DNA of 64,000 nucleotides, taken from contig NZ_FTNY01000006.1 of NCBI RefSeq assembly GCF_900156575.1, positions 124,001 through 188,000 on the forward strand, read 5' to 3'. Position 1 is the stretch's first letter. Every line of letters starts with the position of its first letter. The DNA is from Chryseobacterium shigense (GTDB lineage Bacteria; Bacteroidota; Bacteroidia; Flavobacteriales; Weeksellaceae). Of this stretch, positions 50,729-57,964 are shown piece by piece. Below the pieces are notes generated by a model. The model made no database searches and was not told the origin of the DNA. It worked only from the letters and a program-made list of their open reading frames with translations. A program made the translations under genes and the position numbers.

Positions 50729-50839
50729 AGCTTGAATATTTATGTACACAAAACTAGACAATGCTATTTGGAAAAGCAGAGAATGGCGATTCCTTTATTG
50801 GAATTGAATGATAGACATTTTGTATGTGGGAAAGATTAG

Positions 50840-50895
50840 ATAAAAGATAAAAGATAAAAGATAAAAGATAAAAGATAAAAGATAAAAGATAAAAG
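50840..50895. repeat. Heptamer tandem repeat (ATAAAAG x8)
   Basis: Eight perfect copies of a seven-base unit between the divergent VOC and TROVE genes. The copy number may vary between strains. Confidence 0.9.
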
Positions 50896-51119
50896 ATATT
50901 GTCATTAAACATCAATTGCAGTGGGTTTAGTCCGCTTGAAAAATATCCCAGATTTTTCTGGATTTAGCCAAAAGCTAAATTTAAAGCACAAATACTCCCA
51001 ATCCTTTACACAAAACACAATGATATGCACACATCTGAGAAATCTGTGGGAGATAAAACATGCATGCCGTTTAAAATTCACCAATTTGATTAAGCAAAAA
51101 AAATAATATAAATATTCAC

Positions 51120-51155
51120 TACGCAAAAAGACTGCGTAATACTGTTTTTACTTTG
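51120..51155 (+). promoter_or_regulatory. Shared-element promoter P3 (TROVE gene)
   Basis: TACGCA at 51120-51125, seven bases, TGCGTA at 51133-51138 (a perfect dyad at this site), nine bases, TTACTTTG at 51148-51155. About 60 bases of leader follow. Confidence 0.78.
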
Positions 51156-51218
51156 CATTAGAAATCAGAGAGGATGAGGTGATCCTCAGAATAATGTTTA
51201 ACAAAAAAACAGTAACTC

Positions 51219-52736
51219 ATGAAATTTAATTTTTTAAAAAAAGAGAAAAATACCGTATTCAACCATGAAGGGACAAAGGCGTTCTCGTTGACACCTTCCG
51301 AAGAATTGTATAGTGCTGTTGTTACCACAGGATTATCCAACACTTCTTATGAAAAGGGGAATGACCGATGGAAAAGAATTCAGTCTCTGATCAAAAAAAA
51401 TGATCCGGAATTTGTAGCTAAACTGGCAGTCTATGCCAGAAAGGATATGCATCTCCGTTCGATTCCTTTGGTTTTGACTGCGGAGCTTGCCAAACAGGCC
51501 TCCGGTACAGATCTGGTTAGCAGAACAGTTGACGGTATTGTCCAGAGAGTGGATGAAATCACCGAACTTTTAGCCTACTATCAGACTGCTAATGAAAGAA
51601 CAGAAACCAAAAAACTGAACAGGCTTTCAAAGCAGATCCAGAAAGGTCTTGCTAAATCTTTTAATAAATTTGATGAATACCAGTTCGCAAAATACAATAG
51701 AAAAGCAGAAGTCACCCTTAAAGACGCCTTATTTCTCGTTCATCCGAAAGCAAAGGATGAAAACCAGCAGGCTATTTTCAACAAAATTGTGGCTGATACT
51801 TTGGAAACTCCGTACACTTGGGAGGTTGAACTTTCAGTTTTAGGTCAGACTAAATTTGCAGATGAAGCAGAAAAAAAGCAAGCTTTTAAAACAAAATGGG
51901 AAGAATTGATCTTCAGCAACAAACTGGGGTATATGGCAACGTTGAGAAATCTGAGAAATATTTTGGAATCACACGTTTCCTCGGATGCCATCTGTAAAAT
52001 ATGTACTTATTTATCTAATGAAAAAGCGGTCATCAACTCGAAGCAGCTTCCGTTTAGGTTTTTAGCGGCCTACAGAGAATTGAAGACTATTGATTCACCT
52101 TATGTATCATCTATTTTGGAGTCATTGGAAGATGCAGTGATGGTAAGTGCAAAAAATATAAAGGGTTTTGGCTTTGATACTTCGGTAGTCATCGCGGCAG
52201 ATGTTTCAGGTTCTATGCAACAGCCGGTTTCTCCTAAAAGTAAAGTGTTGCTTTACGATATCGGATTATTGATGTCGATGATTTTGCAGTCTCAGTGCAA
52301 AAATGTGATCACCGGTATGTTCGGTGATAGCTGGAAAAGAGTGCCAATGCCTAAAAGTGGTATTTTGAGAAACGTTAATGAATTGTACAAAAGGGAAGGG
52401 GAAGTTGGTTATTCTACCAACGGTTATCTGGTGATCGAAGATCTGATTTCCAGAAAAGAAAAAACAGATAAAATAATGTTGTTTACAGACACTCAATTGT
52501 GGAATAGCAACTGGACCAAAAATTCTTTTGAAGATTCCTGGAATCGTTATAAAAAAATAGCTCCGGATGCAAAATTATATATTTTTGATCTGGCAGGTTA
52601 TGGAAAACAACCGCTAGATATCAAAAAAAATGATGTCTACCTTATTGCTGGCTGGTCAGACAAGATTTTCGACGTACTGAATGCTTTGGAAGACAGAAAA
52701 TCTGCGATTCAGGTTATTAAAAAAGTGGTGCTGTAA
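51219..52736 (+). CDS. rsr: TROVE-domain protein, Ro60/Rsr orthologue
   Basis: A 505-residue protein with the two parts of Ro60: a ring of HEAT-like repeats (residues about 15-310: FVAKLAVYARKDMHLRSIPLVLTAELAKQ, LRNLRNILESHVSSDAICKICTYLSNE, LPFRFLAAYREL) and a C-terminal vWA domain with a complete MIDAS, D328-x-S330-x-S332 in AADVSGSMQQP, and FTDTQLW. Ro proteins bind misfolded RNA ends in the ring and Y RNAs on its outside. Bacterial Rsr works with exonucleases in rRNA maturation and RNA decay. Eight Y-RNA-like genes lie just downstream with the same promoter element, as expected for its partners. Confidence 0.93.
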   Translation: MKFNFLKKEKNTVFNHEGTKAFSLTPSEELYSAVVTTGLSNTSYEKGNDRWKRIQSLIKKNDPEFVAKLAVYARKDMHLRSIPLVLTAELAKQASGTDLVSRTVDGIVQRVDEITELLAYYQTANERTETKKLNRLSKQIQKGLAKSFNKFDEYQFAKYNRKAEVTLKDALFLVHPKAKDENQQAIFNKIVADTLETPYTWEVELSVLGQTKFADEAEKKQAFKTKWEELIFSNKLGYMATLRNLRNILESHVSSDAICKICTYLSNEKAVINSKQLPFRFLAAYRELKTIDSPYVSSILESLEDAVMVSAKNIKGFGFDTSVVIAADVSGSMQQPVSPKSKVLLYDIGLLMSMILQSQCKNVITGMFGDSWKRVPMPKSGILRNVNELYKREGEVGYSTNGYLVIEDLISRKEKTDKIMLFTDTQLWNSNWTKNSFEDSWNRYKKIAPDAKLYIFDLAGYGKQPLDIKKNDVYLIAGWSDKIFDVLNALEDRKSAIQVIKKVVL

Positions 52737-52971
52737 AAGGCACTGCTTTTAAATTAATGATGAATGATCTTCAAGTTTGGGATTGATTAAATAAGTCATT
52801 TGAACGTTAAAAAAATCTACTGTCTGAGTGCGGGATGAATTTTGAGTAAAGACATCAATATATAATTTGTGCAAGTTTTAAAATTTTTAGAGTGTATAGA
52901 TTATTTTTAGCTGGAGTTTCCAAATATTGAATTTTGGGTTCTTTCGCTTCAAGGCAAAACGAACGAGTATG

Positions 52972-53014
52972 ATTAATGAGACTGCTTCGTCACTTCATTC
53001 CTCGCAACGACAAA
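52972..53014. repeat. REP-like element at the start of the next gene
   Basis: GACTGCTTCGTCACTTCATTCC followed by TCGCAACGACA resembles a widespread bacterial REP sequence. It explains why the longer reading frame from 52927 is not the real N-terminus of the next protein. Confidence 0.7.
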
Positions 53015-53025
53015 AATATAATACC

Positions 53026-53475
53026 ATGTCCGAAAATTATCAATACCAGGAAAATCCTTTTATCAGAGAAGATCTCACGCATCTCTGCTTGTGCCCTTGT
53101 TGCGGAGCGCCCGATTGTGGTGAAGAATATAGGCTTCTTACCAAATCAGAAGGAAGACGTGAGGCGGTACTTTTTGGTGGGGCAAGTTTCAGAATGTATT
53201 TAAACTACTGGTTTTATGAAGGTATTACTCCGGAAGAATACGATAGATTACCGGAATTGGTGAGACAGAATAATGAGTGCATAGGTTGGCAGGATATCAG
53301 TGCTGAATGTACAGAAATAAATGCAGATGATTTTCTGTTCACTTTAGAATCCATAAAAAAAGGTAGCCGTAAAGGACATCTGGATAATGATTTTGAAAAC
53401 TATTATTATCCCGTATTTAAAAGTTTCACACAGGAGGTTATAAGAAAAGGGCAGAAGCTCTATATCAACATTTAA
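53026..53475 (+). CDS. Hypothetical zinc-ribbon-like protein, 149 aa
   Basis: I chose the ATG at 53026 because upstream codons fall in a REP element. Near the N-terminus lies a cysteine cluster, LCLCPCCGAPDCG, likely to bind zinc. The rest is acidic and aromatic (FRMYLNYWFYEGITPEEYDRLPEL). Family not recognised. Between the TROVE gene and the Y-RNA array, so possibly part of the Ro ribonucleoprotein. Confidence 0.7.
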   Translation: MSENYQYQENPFIREDLTHLCLCPCCGAPDCGEEYRLLTKSEGRREAVLFGGASFRMYLNYWFYEGITPEEYDRLPELVRQNNECIGWQDISAECTEINADDFLFTLESIKKGSRKGHLDNDFENYYYPVFKSFTQEVIRKGQKLYINI

Positions 53476-53499
53476 AAAAATAATAAAAATAAAACAAGC

Positions 53500-53535
53500 T
53501 GCGTAAAATGAATGCGCACTTCTAAAATAACTTTG
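53500..53535 (+). promoter_or_regulatory. Shared-element promoter P4 (Y-RNA array)
   Basis: TGCGTA at 53500-53505, seven bases, TGCGCA at 53513-53518, nine bases, TAACTTTG at 53528-53535. The first Y-RNA-like helix begins 14 bases downstream, about where transcription should start. Confidence 0.75.
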
Positions 53536-53548
53536 CAGTGTTATTCAT

Positions 53549-53609
53549 CCGGTGCCGTATGGAAAGAACTTCTTCGACTTGAAACAAAGTCTTTCCGCCA
53601 GATGCCCGG
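53549..53609 (+). ncRNA. Y-RNA-like 1 (minimal)
   Basis: Outer stem CCGG/CCGG, conserved 5' TGCCGTA (53553), inner stem GGAAAGA/TCTTTCC, CTTCTTCG loop start, 3' GATGCC. No tRNA module. Confidence 0.6.
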
Positions 53610-53616
53610 TACCAAC

Positions 53617-53700
53617 AGACCAATGCCGTACCATAAGAGTTTCATCGTCAAACTTCCAATTTGAATACATTCAAAACGCTTATGACTCCATTGCTTGGCT
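53617..53700 (+). ncRNA. Y-RNA-like 2
   Basis: Outer stem AG(a)CCAA/TTGGCT, 5' TGCCGTA (53624), inner stem CATAAG/CTTATG, 3' ATTGC. The loop holds a small AGTTT/AAACT hairpin only. Confidence 0.6.
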
Positions 53701-53797
53701 TTAATAAAATGAAAAATTAATAGTTAAAAACAGAACCATGAAAACTTACAAACCATGTCTTAAAGAAGCAGTGTATTGAGGTTAATTCCCAGTATAC

Positions 53798-54034
53798 ATG
53801 AAAAAATATAAGACATTAAAACAAACTTTTGGAATCAATGAATACGGACTGATTGATTTTCCAAAGAAAATTTCCGGAATACAGATATCAAGAATGCTAT
53901 ACGGAAATGAAATGGGGTGCTCCTATTGCTTTCCGCATGGTATTGAAACGGCTAATTCCCATCAGGAAAACGATCAGAGAAACTGGAAAAGATACAGGAA
54001 AACCCGTTGGAAAAATATAAAGCAGGTGCCGTAA
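53798..54034 (+). CDS. Small basic C-x-x-C-FPHG protein within the Y-RNA array
   Basis: A 78-residue protein. Motifs: GCSYCFPHGIETANS, probably a metal site (C-x-x-C...H), then a very basic tail QRNWKRYRKTRWKNIKQ. Family not firmly recognised. Its stop codon (54032-54034) lies inside the conserved TGCCGTAA of Y-RNA-like 3, so protein and RNA overlap and ribosome passage would compete with RNA folding. A 13-codon frame lies just upstream (53739-53780). RNA binding is plausible from charge. Confidence 0.6.
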   Translation: MKKYKTLKQTFGINEYGLIDFPKKISGIQISRMLYGNEMGCSYCFPHGIETANSHQENDQRNWKRYRKTRWKNIKQVP

Positions 54035-54147
54035 AACAGAATTGCTTCGTTGGGTGGCAGCAATACAGGTTCGAATCCTGTTCTGGAAACAGATGGCGTA
54101 ATGGTATCGCTCTGTCGTGAGTTTCTGTTTGATTGAATGCCCTGCTT
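54020..54147 (+). ncRNA. Y-RNA-like 3 with permuted tRNA module
   Basis: Outer stem AAGCAGG/CCTGCTT, 5' TGCCGTAA, inner AAACAGAA/TTCTGTTT, CTTCG, 3' GAATGCC. The loop order is T-arm (ACAGG-TTCGAAT-CCTGT, 54065-54081), a closed acceptor mini-stem TTCTG-gaaa-CAGAT, then a D-arm GGCGTAATGGTATCGCT: a tRNA opened at the anticodon, as in YrlA RNAs. Confidence 0.72.
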
Positions 54148-54152
54148 AAAAA

Positions 54153-54298
54153 AAATCAAGTGTCGTTTTAGGATCATACTTCGATTGTTAAACGTTTAGG
54201 TCGCAGGTTCGACTCCTGCCTTCCCTGTTGTAAACGGGAGTGAAGCTCAGAAGGTAGAGCAAAACGCAGAAAAGATCCTTACATTATTACCTTGATTT
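54153..54298 (+). ncRNA. Y-RNA-like 4 with permuted tRNA module
   Basis: Outer stem AAATCAAG/CTTGATTT, 5' TGTCGTTT, inner AGGATC/GATCCT, ACTTCG, 3' TTATTACC. Inside: T-arm GCAGG-TTCGACT-CCTGC, acceptor TTCCC/GGGAG, D-arm AGCTC..GAGC. Confidence 0.72.
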
Positions 54299-54302
54299 CA
54301 AC

Positions 54303-54406
54303 AAAAGAGTGTCGTTAGAGAAAACTTACTTCGGTTACTATTGGTTCGACTCCAGAATAAGCCTGATGGTTTATGTATTAAAGTTTTTTCGCCTTTAGCC
54401 TCTTTT
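54303..54406 (+). ncRNA. Y-RNA-like 5
   Basis: Outer stem AAAAGAG/CTCTTTT, 5' TGTCGTTA, inner GAAAACTT/AAGTTTTTT, ACTTCGG, 3' TTTAGCC. The loop keeps a weakly paired TTGG-TTCGACT-CCAG T-arm-like hairpin. Confidence 0.65.
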
Positions 54407-54423
54407 TAATTTTAAAAAAACTT

Positions 54424-54650
54424 AGCAGATAAGTGTCGTAGAGAAGAGTTCCTTCGAATTAACGGTCCTAAGGTAGCGTCATTCGGGCGACCGAACTAGC
54501 GACGCTGGATTGAAACCCAGCCTGGCAAAAGTTTTTCTTCTGGGAAAATGCAAGTCTCAAGCAGATGTAGAATTGCCGGTTCACTGCCCGATAGGGTAAG
54601 AACGACGCTCTGAAAAGAGCAAACTCTTTTCGCCTGTTGCCTTATCTGCT
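54424..54650 (+). ncRNA. Y-RNA-like 6 carrying a 23S rRNA-like segment
   Basis: Outer stem AGCAGATAAG/CTTATCTGCT (ten pairs), 5' TGTCGTA, inner AGAAGAGTT/AACTCTTTT, CCTTCG, 3' TGTTGCC. The 227-base RNA contains TAACGGTCCTAAGGTAGCG at 54459-54477, identical to the conserved 23S domain IV sequence around helix 71 (the I-CeuI site core), followed by a hairpin GTAGCGTC...GACGCTGG. Confidence 0.72.
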
Positions 54651-54660
54651 TTTAAAAAAC

Positions 54661-54810
54661 AAACAAGTGCCGTAGAACAGTGTTACTTCGCTCATTACGA
54701 CGGGGTCACGGGTTCGAGTCCCGTCTCTTCCACAAAAAACACAATTCATCAATAGGAAGAGTAGCTCAGTTGGTTAGAGCACGACTACACTTTCGGTTGT
54801 TGCCTTGTTT
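54661..54810 (+). ncRNA. Y-RNA-like 7 with complete permuted tRNA module
   Basis: Outer stem AAACAAG/CTTGTTT, 5' TGCCGTA, inner AGTGT/ACACT, ACTTCG, 3' GTTGCC. Inside: T-arm ACGGG-TTCGAGT-CCCGT, a seven-pair acceptor CTCTTCC (54724) / GGAAGAG (54755) closed by a 24-base loop, and a canonical D-arm AGCTCAGTTGGTTAGAGC. The anticodon is absent. Confidence 0.78.
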
Positions 54811-54817
54811 TGCAATA

Positions 54818-54951
54818 AAAAAGTGTCGTAAAGGAAAAAATCCATCGTCACACTTTTTGGGGAGGAATAGCGAAGTCAGTCATTCCGGCAAGGCTATCCG
54901 GTTCGAATCCGGCAAACCGACTGTCCCCATTTTTCCTGACCATTACCTTTT
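54818..54951 (+). ncRNA. Y-RNA-like 8
   Basis: Outer stem AAAAAG/CTTTT(A), 5' TGTCGTA, inner AGGAAAAAAT/ATTTTTCCT, 3' CATTACC. The loop holds a tRNA-like body that is not permuted: GGGGA...TCCCC closing stem with T-arm CCGG-TTCGAAT-CCGG. Confidence 0.65.
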
Positions 54952-54969
54952 ACAAAAAATGCCGGTGAA

Positions 54970-55320
54970 TTAATTTTCGCCGGCATTGATTACTTGATCT
55001 ATTTCTTCTTCGAACGTTTTTTTCCAGTTGATAATTGTCGTCCGGCTGATCTTATATTTTCTGGACATGTAGCTGGTAGAAAAACCGTGCTTGCTTTGAT
55101 ATTGTAAAAGCTTAAACATGGTTTTCTTATCATATGTTTTAAGCTTCTGATTGTTGACCTGGCTTTCTTTTGACTGGGCAAAAATCTTCTCGTTAAAATT
55201 CAAGATATCCTCAGTGGTATTCAGTTTATCCAGAAGTTCTTTGATCTTCGGGTCCTTCAGCTTTTCAGGATGTTCCAGCCTCAGCATATCATAATATATC
55301 TTCTTGTAGTTGGGACGCAT
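54970..55320 (-). CDS. HTH (transposase-type) protein, 116 aa
   Basis: Small protein ending in a helix-turn-helix (FSTSYMSRKYKISRTTIINWKKTF) of the kind found at the N-terminus of IS3-type transposases and in Chryseobacterium stand-alone DNA-binding proteins. No transposase catalytic domain follows. It lies 12 bases downstream of a second HTH gene on the same strand, forming a pair at the edge of the Y-RNA array. It may be a regulator or an IS relic. Confidence 0.75.
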   Translation of the reverse strand: MRPNYKKIYYDMLRLEHPEKLKDPKIKELLDKLNTTEDILNFNEKIFAQSKESQVNNQKLKTYDKKTMFKLLQYQSKHGFSTSYMSRKYKISRTTIINWKKTFEEEIDQVINAGEN

Positions 55321-55332
55321 AATCAGTTCTGT

Positions 55333-55764
55333 TTATCCGTTAGTATTAGCATTGTTTTTCTGAAGCCAGCGATGAAGTGTACTTTTGGGAATAGAATATT
55401 CTTTGATCACTTCGCCGTAGGTCATTTCCCCGGATAAGATTCTCTTCATGATAAAATCTTTAATTTCCTGAGTGTAAATATTCTTTCTGAAATAAGGAAT
55501 TTTATCAGACTTCTTTTGGTTCTTGTTAACGGCAGAGGGCGGTGCATATAAAATAAGATGCGAGCTGTAAAGCCTGAAAAAATCATATTCCAGAAGCTTG
55601 CTCCATCTCAGCAGTAATTCCACATCGATGGATTTGCTGTTGTATATATTTTCAATAAACTGCTCATCCTTGTTGAGAAAATTACAGATCCTCTCCATGG
55701 GTATCTCATTTTCATCAACCATCTCCTTGATAAACTTTCCTATATGAATTTCTTTATATAACAT
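55333..55764 (-). CDS. HTH (transposase-type) protein, 143 aa
   Basis: N-terminal helical segment (KFIKEMVDENEIPMERICNFLN) reminiscent of phage-repressor-type HTH, then a C-terminal HTH (EIKDFIMKRILSGEMTYGEVIKEYSIPKSTLHRWL). Pairs with the following HTH gene. Possible regulators of neighbouring units; no direct evidence. Confidence 0.75.
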   Translation of the reverse strand: MLYKEIHIGKFIKEMVDENEIPMERICNFLNKDEQFIENIYNSKSIDVELLLRWSKLLEYDFFRLYSSHLILYAPPSAVNKNQKKSDKIPYFRKNIYTQEIKDFIMKRILSGEMTYGEVIKEYSIPKSTLHRWLQKNNANTNG

Positions 55765-56359
55765 GTATGAGTACTATTTATTGTTAAATTCATGAATTAA
55801 AAAAATAGATAATATTACATTTCTATACTTCATGAATATGCTGTCTGAAAAATAAAATTACGCCAAGAAAATATCAGCGGTAGCAAAAAAGGAAATATTT
55901 AGCTCTTAGGTTATGGTATAGCTCTCAGTATAAAAGATGGGCGGCTGGTCATTTGGTTTTCAGGTTATAAATGTCTTAAGTAATACTATATATTTCCCAT
56001 TTTCTGCTGGTATATTCTTACTCAAGAGATATAAATCAGACCTCCTTCGTGCTTCAACTTCTTTTCTTTACTATATAACCTATAAAAGCTCCTTCATGCA
56101 ATTTTATTCGTACTATTTTTTACTATTGTCCTTAGGGTCAGCAGATCACTGTTTAATCAATCAATCTGATTATAAGTTTCCAAATTTAAATAAAAATTAG
56201 AATCTAATTCTCAAAAATGCATAAAAAATATCCTTTAAGGTGAAATTTAATTAAAATTAACAAACCAAACAAATATTTCTGAGAATTATTTCAAGTCCCT
56301 TCCCAAGATCTTTAACAAAAAGATAAAAAATACTAATTGTATTCCATCCTTCAAGTATA
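55765..56359. other. Intergenic region, no gene supported
   Basis: About 600 AT-rich bases. An 87-codon frame at 55937-56200 has low-complexity hydrophobic sequence and no promoter or family resemblance, so I leave it out. Confidence 0.55.
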
Positions 56360-56367
56360 TACCTTTG
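56360..56367 (+). promoter_or_regulatory. Promoter -7 box of the SulP gene
   Basis: TACCTTTG seven bases before the ATG; implies a very short or absent leader. Confidence 0.55.
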
Positions 56368-56374
56368 CAGTTCA

Positions 56375-57913
56375 ATGAAAAATACCATAAGCTTATTCGA
56401 TTTTTCGAAAAAAATAAATTACAAGAACGAACTTCTGGCCGGCTTTACCGTAGCGATGACCATGATTCCTGAGTCACTTTCCTTTGCGATCCTGGCCGGG
56501 CTTTCACCGCTTACCGGGCTTTATGCAGCCTTTATGATGGGAATTGTGACAGCTGTTTTGGGAGGCCGTCCCGGAATGGTGTCCGGTGGAGCAGGAGCTA
56601 CCATTGTTGTCCTGATTGCTTTGATAAAATCTCATGGTATAGAATATCTTTTTGCTGCCGTGGCCCTCGCCGGACTTTTCCAAATACTGGTAGGAGTTTT
56701 TAAGTTAGGGAAATTTGTCAGGCTTATTCCGCAGCCTGTGATGTACGGTTTTCTGAATGGTCTGGCCATCATTATTTTTATGGCTCAGTTGGAGCAGTTT
56801 AAGATCACAGACAGTACCGGAGTTTCCAATTGGCTCCAGGGAGTTCCTTTATATAGTATGGCTGGATTAACCGCTCTCACCATTGCAATTGTCTATTTTT
56901 TTCCAAAGATCACAAAAGCAGTTCCTGCATCATTAGTAGCGATCATTATTGTTTTTGCGGTCGTTCTGGGTTTTAATATACCCACAAAAACAGTGGCAGA
57001 TATTGCCCATATCAGCGGAAACCTTCCCACTTTCCATAGTCCTCAGATTCCTTTTACTTTGGAAACCCTGCAGATCATTTTTCCCTATGCTTTAGTCATG
57101 GCCGGAGTCGGCCTTATTGAATCGCTTTTAACCTTATCAATGGTGGATGAAATTACCAATTCAAAAGGAAATGCCAACAAGGAATCAGTGGCCCAGGGAA
57201 TTGCTAATATCACCAACGGGTTTTTCGGTGGAATGGGAGGTTGCGCGATGGTAGCCCAGACATTGGTCAATCTCAATGCGGGTTCAAGAGCCAGACTGTC
57301 AGGAATTATCGGTTCAGTTATGATTCTTATAATCATCCTGTTTGGAGCCCCTTTTATTGAAAAAATACCGATGGCAGCACTGGTTGGAGTGATGATGATG
57401 GTTGCTATAGGTACTTTTCAGTGGGTATCGATCCGGATTGCCAATAAAATGCCGAAATCAGATATATTTGTTGGGATTACCGTAGCCCTCATCACGGTGA
57501 TCCTTCACAATCTTGCATTAGCCGTATTGGTAGGGGTTGTGATTGCTGCTCTGGTGTTCGCATGGGACAATGCCAAAAGGATCCGGGCAAAAAAATCCAT
57601 TGATGAAAATGGGGTCAAGCATTATGAAATATATGGTCCCCTTTTTTTTGGATCAGTAACTGCATTCATGGATAAATTTGATCTCATGGATGATCCGGAA
57701 GAAGTAGTCGTAGATTTTAAAGAAAGTCGTATCGTAGATATGAGCGCCATTGATGCTTTGGATAAACTCTCTAAACGATATAGCCAGCAGAATAAAAAAC
57801 TCTATCTGCGACACCTCAGTGAAGACTGCCGTAAAATGCTGAAAAATGCAGAAGCAGTTATTGAAGTCAATATTCAGGAAGATCCTACGTATAAGGTGAT
57901 GCCGGAGAAGTAG
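56375..57913 (+). CDS. SulP family anion transporter with STAS domain
   Basis: A 512-residue inner-membrane permease. The N-terminal 400 residues form ten or more membrane helices with the SulP signature (LLAGFTVAMTMIPESLSFAILAGLSPLTGLYAAF; GGRPGMVSGGAGA). The C-terminal STAS domain (about 415-505) contains VVDFKESRIVDMSAIDAL. Transports sulfate, bicarbonate or related anions; the exact anion is not determined. Monocistronic. Confidence 0.92.
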   Translation: MKNTISLFDFSKKINYKNELLAGFTVAMTMIPESLSFAILAGLSPLTGLYAAFMMGIVTAVLGGRPGMVSGGAGATIVVLIALIKSHGIEYLFAAVALAGLFQILVGVFKLGKFVRLIPQPVMYGFLNGLAIIIFMAQLEQFKITDSTGVSNWLQGVPLYSMAGLTALTIAIVYFFPKITKAVPASLVAIIIVFAVVLGFNIPTKTVADIAHISGNLPTFHSPQIPFTLETLQIIFPYALVMAGVGLIESLLTLSMVDEITNSKGNANKESVAQGIANITNGFFGGMGGCAMVAQTLVNLNAGSRARLSGIIGSVMILIIILFGAPFIEKIPMAALVGVMMMVAIGTFQWVSIRIANKMPKSDIFVGITVALITVILHNLALAVLVGVVIAALVFAWDNAKRIRAKKSIDENGVKHYEIYGPLFFGSVTAFMDKFDLMDDPEEVVVDFKESRIVDMSAIDALDKLSKRYSQQNKKLYLRHLSEDCRKMLKNAEAVIEVNIQEDPTYKVMPEK

Positions 57914-57964
57914 GGGATTTAAAGATTTAAGAAATTAAAATATTTGGAGATTCAGAAATCTGTT

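Noticed and set aside
52927..53025. Longer N-terminus for the zinc-ribbon-like protein
   Set aside because: The extra codons fall mostly in a REP-like sequence and have no protein-like character.
12187..53535. Sigma-54 (-24/-12) promoters, as used by E. coli rtcBA, at the four shared-element promoters
   Set aside because: The -12-like TTTGCA is present, but there is no GG ten bases upstream of the GC. The box fits the Bacteroidetes TAnnTTTG consensus instead.
54459..54477. A genuine 23S rRNA gene fragment or rRNA operon
   Set aside because: Only about 19 bases match; flanking sequence is a Y-RNA-like stem and no other rRNA helices are present.
54970..55764. A complete IS3-type insertion sequence
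   Set aside because: Only HTH parts are present; no DDE integrase domain or terminal inverted repeats were seen.
55937..56200. An 87-codon hydrophobic reading frame
   Set aside because: Low-complexity aromatic sequence, no promoter, no family resemblance; likely chance in AT-rich DNA.
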